64,000 bases of DNA from Fulvivirga lutea. GTDB taxonomy: Bacteria > Bacteroidota > Bacteroidia > Cytophagales > Cyclobacteriaceae. The translations under genes and the position numbers were made by a program. Each line of letters opens with the position of its first letter. Position 1 is the first letter of the stretch. Positions 63,484 to 64,000 of this stretch are shown piece by piece. Location: positions 1,841,488-1,905,487 of the forward strand of contig NZ_CP070608.1 of the NCBI RefSeq assembly GCF_017068455.1, read 5' to 3'. The notes under the pieces are model-generated. The model was not told the origin of the DNA and did not search any database. It saw only the letters and a program-made list of their open reading frames with translations.

Positions 63484-64000
63484 TTTTCTGCTGGTAAAAT
63501 TATTTCATTAGTCAGACCTGGTTGATTGGTGTTGTTATAAATTTTAAATGCGTATTTCTCACCGTACGTTTCGCTAATTCTGGTAATTATATTGGACAGT
63601 CCCGTGCCATACTTCCAATTTTCAGTCAAACCCGAGCCATTATCAGAAACTTTGATGCAAAGAGTTTCATCGATTAATTCAGTTGAAATGATAATTTCCA
63701 ACTTGTTTTCTGTGAAGCCATGTTTAATGGAATTTTCAACAAGGGGTTGAAGAATAAATGAAGGAATTAGGCATGTCAGATGGTCATTAGAAATGTTTTT
63801 TTTAATGATCAATGAGTCAGAAAAGCGCGTGATTTCAATCTGAATATATTTTTCAAGAATATTTAGCTCTTCTTGTAAAGAAATTTTGTTTCGACTGTCA
63901 AATTCCAACACGCTACGGAGTAATTCACTCAAATCTACCAGCATCGACTGGGCTTTTTTACTGTCTTCATCTATCAATGAGCTAATGGCATTCAGTGAGT
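63480..64000 (-). CDS. LytS-type sensor histidine kinase, C-terminal part (cut by the window end)
   Basis: The frame stays open to the window edge: codons before the apparent TTG at 63977 read SLNAISSLI, the usual continuation after the NPHFLFN phospho-acceptor box, so the start lies beyond the window. The visible 173 codons have DLSELLRSVLE, ILQPLVENSIKHG (N-box), VSDNGSGL (G1) and GTGLSNIITRI (G2). It is the cognate kinase of the LytTR regulator, and its stop overlaps that gene by 4 bp. Confidence 0.94.
   Translation of the reverse strand, partial: SLNAISSLIDEDSKKAQSMLVDLSELLRSVLEFDSRNKISLQEELNILEKYIQIEITRFSDSLIIKKNISNDHLTCLIPSFILQPLVENSIKHGFTENKLEIIISTELIDETLCIKVSDNGSGLTENWKYGTGLSNIITRISETYGEKYAFKIYNNTNQPGLTNEIILPAEK

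Noticed and set aside
1-64000. CRISPR arrays, prophage, insertion sequences or tRNA/rRNA genes
   Set aside because: No direct-repeat/spacer series, transposase or phage protein, or tRNA-like cloverleaf was seen in the gaps, all under 300 bp.

Overview
The window looks like a chromosomal segment of a low-GC Bacteroidota species, most likely a marine or soil member of the Cytophagales (Fulvivirga/Marivirga/Roseivirga-like; the genus is a guess). The sequence-level reasons are a fused lpxC-fabZ gene, a PorX-type response regulator that implies a type IX secretion system, many TAnnTTTG -7 promoter elements with weak ribosome binding sites, frequent TTG starts in tightly overlapping operons, and many SPII lipoproteins and membrane-bound AraC, LytTR and MacB-like proteins. 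I see no rRNA, tRNA, CRISPR array, transposase, integrase or phage gene. The region reads as ordinary core and accessory chromosome with dense coding and no intergenic gap above 300 bp.

Layout. 0-1 kb: the 3' end of mutS2 and a small lipoprotein. 1.1-6.3 kb (minus strand): a lipid A operon of HD phosphohydrolase, lpxD, lpxC-fabZ, lpxA and an ABC ATPase. It is divergent from porX-tsaE-alanine dehydrogenase-like (6.3-9.6 kb). 9.7-14 kb: a LacI-family regulator, a small secreted protein and valS. 14.1-17.3 kb: fumarylacetoacetase, a flavin reductase and an Omp85-type barrel. 17.5-24.4 kb: a DUF2911 lipoprotein, then a five-gene run of retropepsin-like protease (RimB-like), RimK-like ligase, aspartoacylase-like hydrolase, a 995-residue ATPase with an abnormal P-loop, and an MscS channel. 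24.4-29.9 kb: a methyltransferase and a HlyD/MacB-permease/TolC efflux operon. 29.9-35 kb: a uracil-DNA glycosylase with a possible Fe-S cluster, purB, a ferredoxin-reductase-like protein and an M3 peptidase. 35-40 kb: creD with its small winged-helix regulator and membrane protein, both promoter regions carrying one identical palindromic operator; then AraC, MarR and YceI genes with a 30-bp palindrome; then an RRM protein. 40-47.5 kb: a GNAT protein, trmN6, fhs, a giant TerB-FHA-ABCG transporter with a candidate 26-residue membrane microprotein at its 3' end, a lipoprotein and a single-domain response regulator. 47.5-64 kb: secreted or envelope proteins (YceI, M61 and S41 peptidases, beta-propellers, DUF2911-TPR, DUF5694), a large MacB-like permease, AraC and LysR regulators, and a LytTR/LytS two-component pair cut by the window end.

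The most distinctive signals are the duplicated 26-bp operator of the creD module, the ATPase (Walker A lysine replaced by leucine) translationally coupled to MscS, the microprotein behind the TerB-FHA-ABCG gene, the 30-bp palindrome in front of yceI-marR, and the RimB/RimK/aspartoacylase module that precedes the ATPase-MscS pair.
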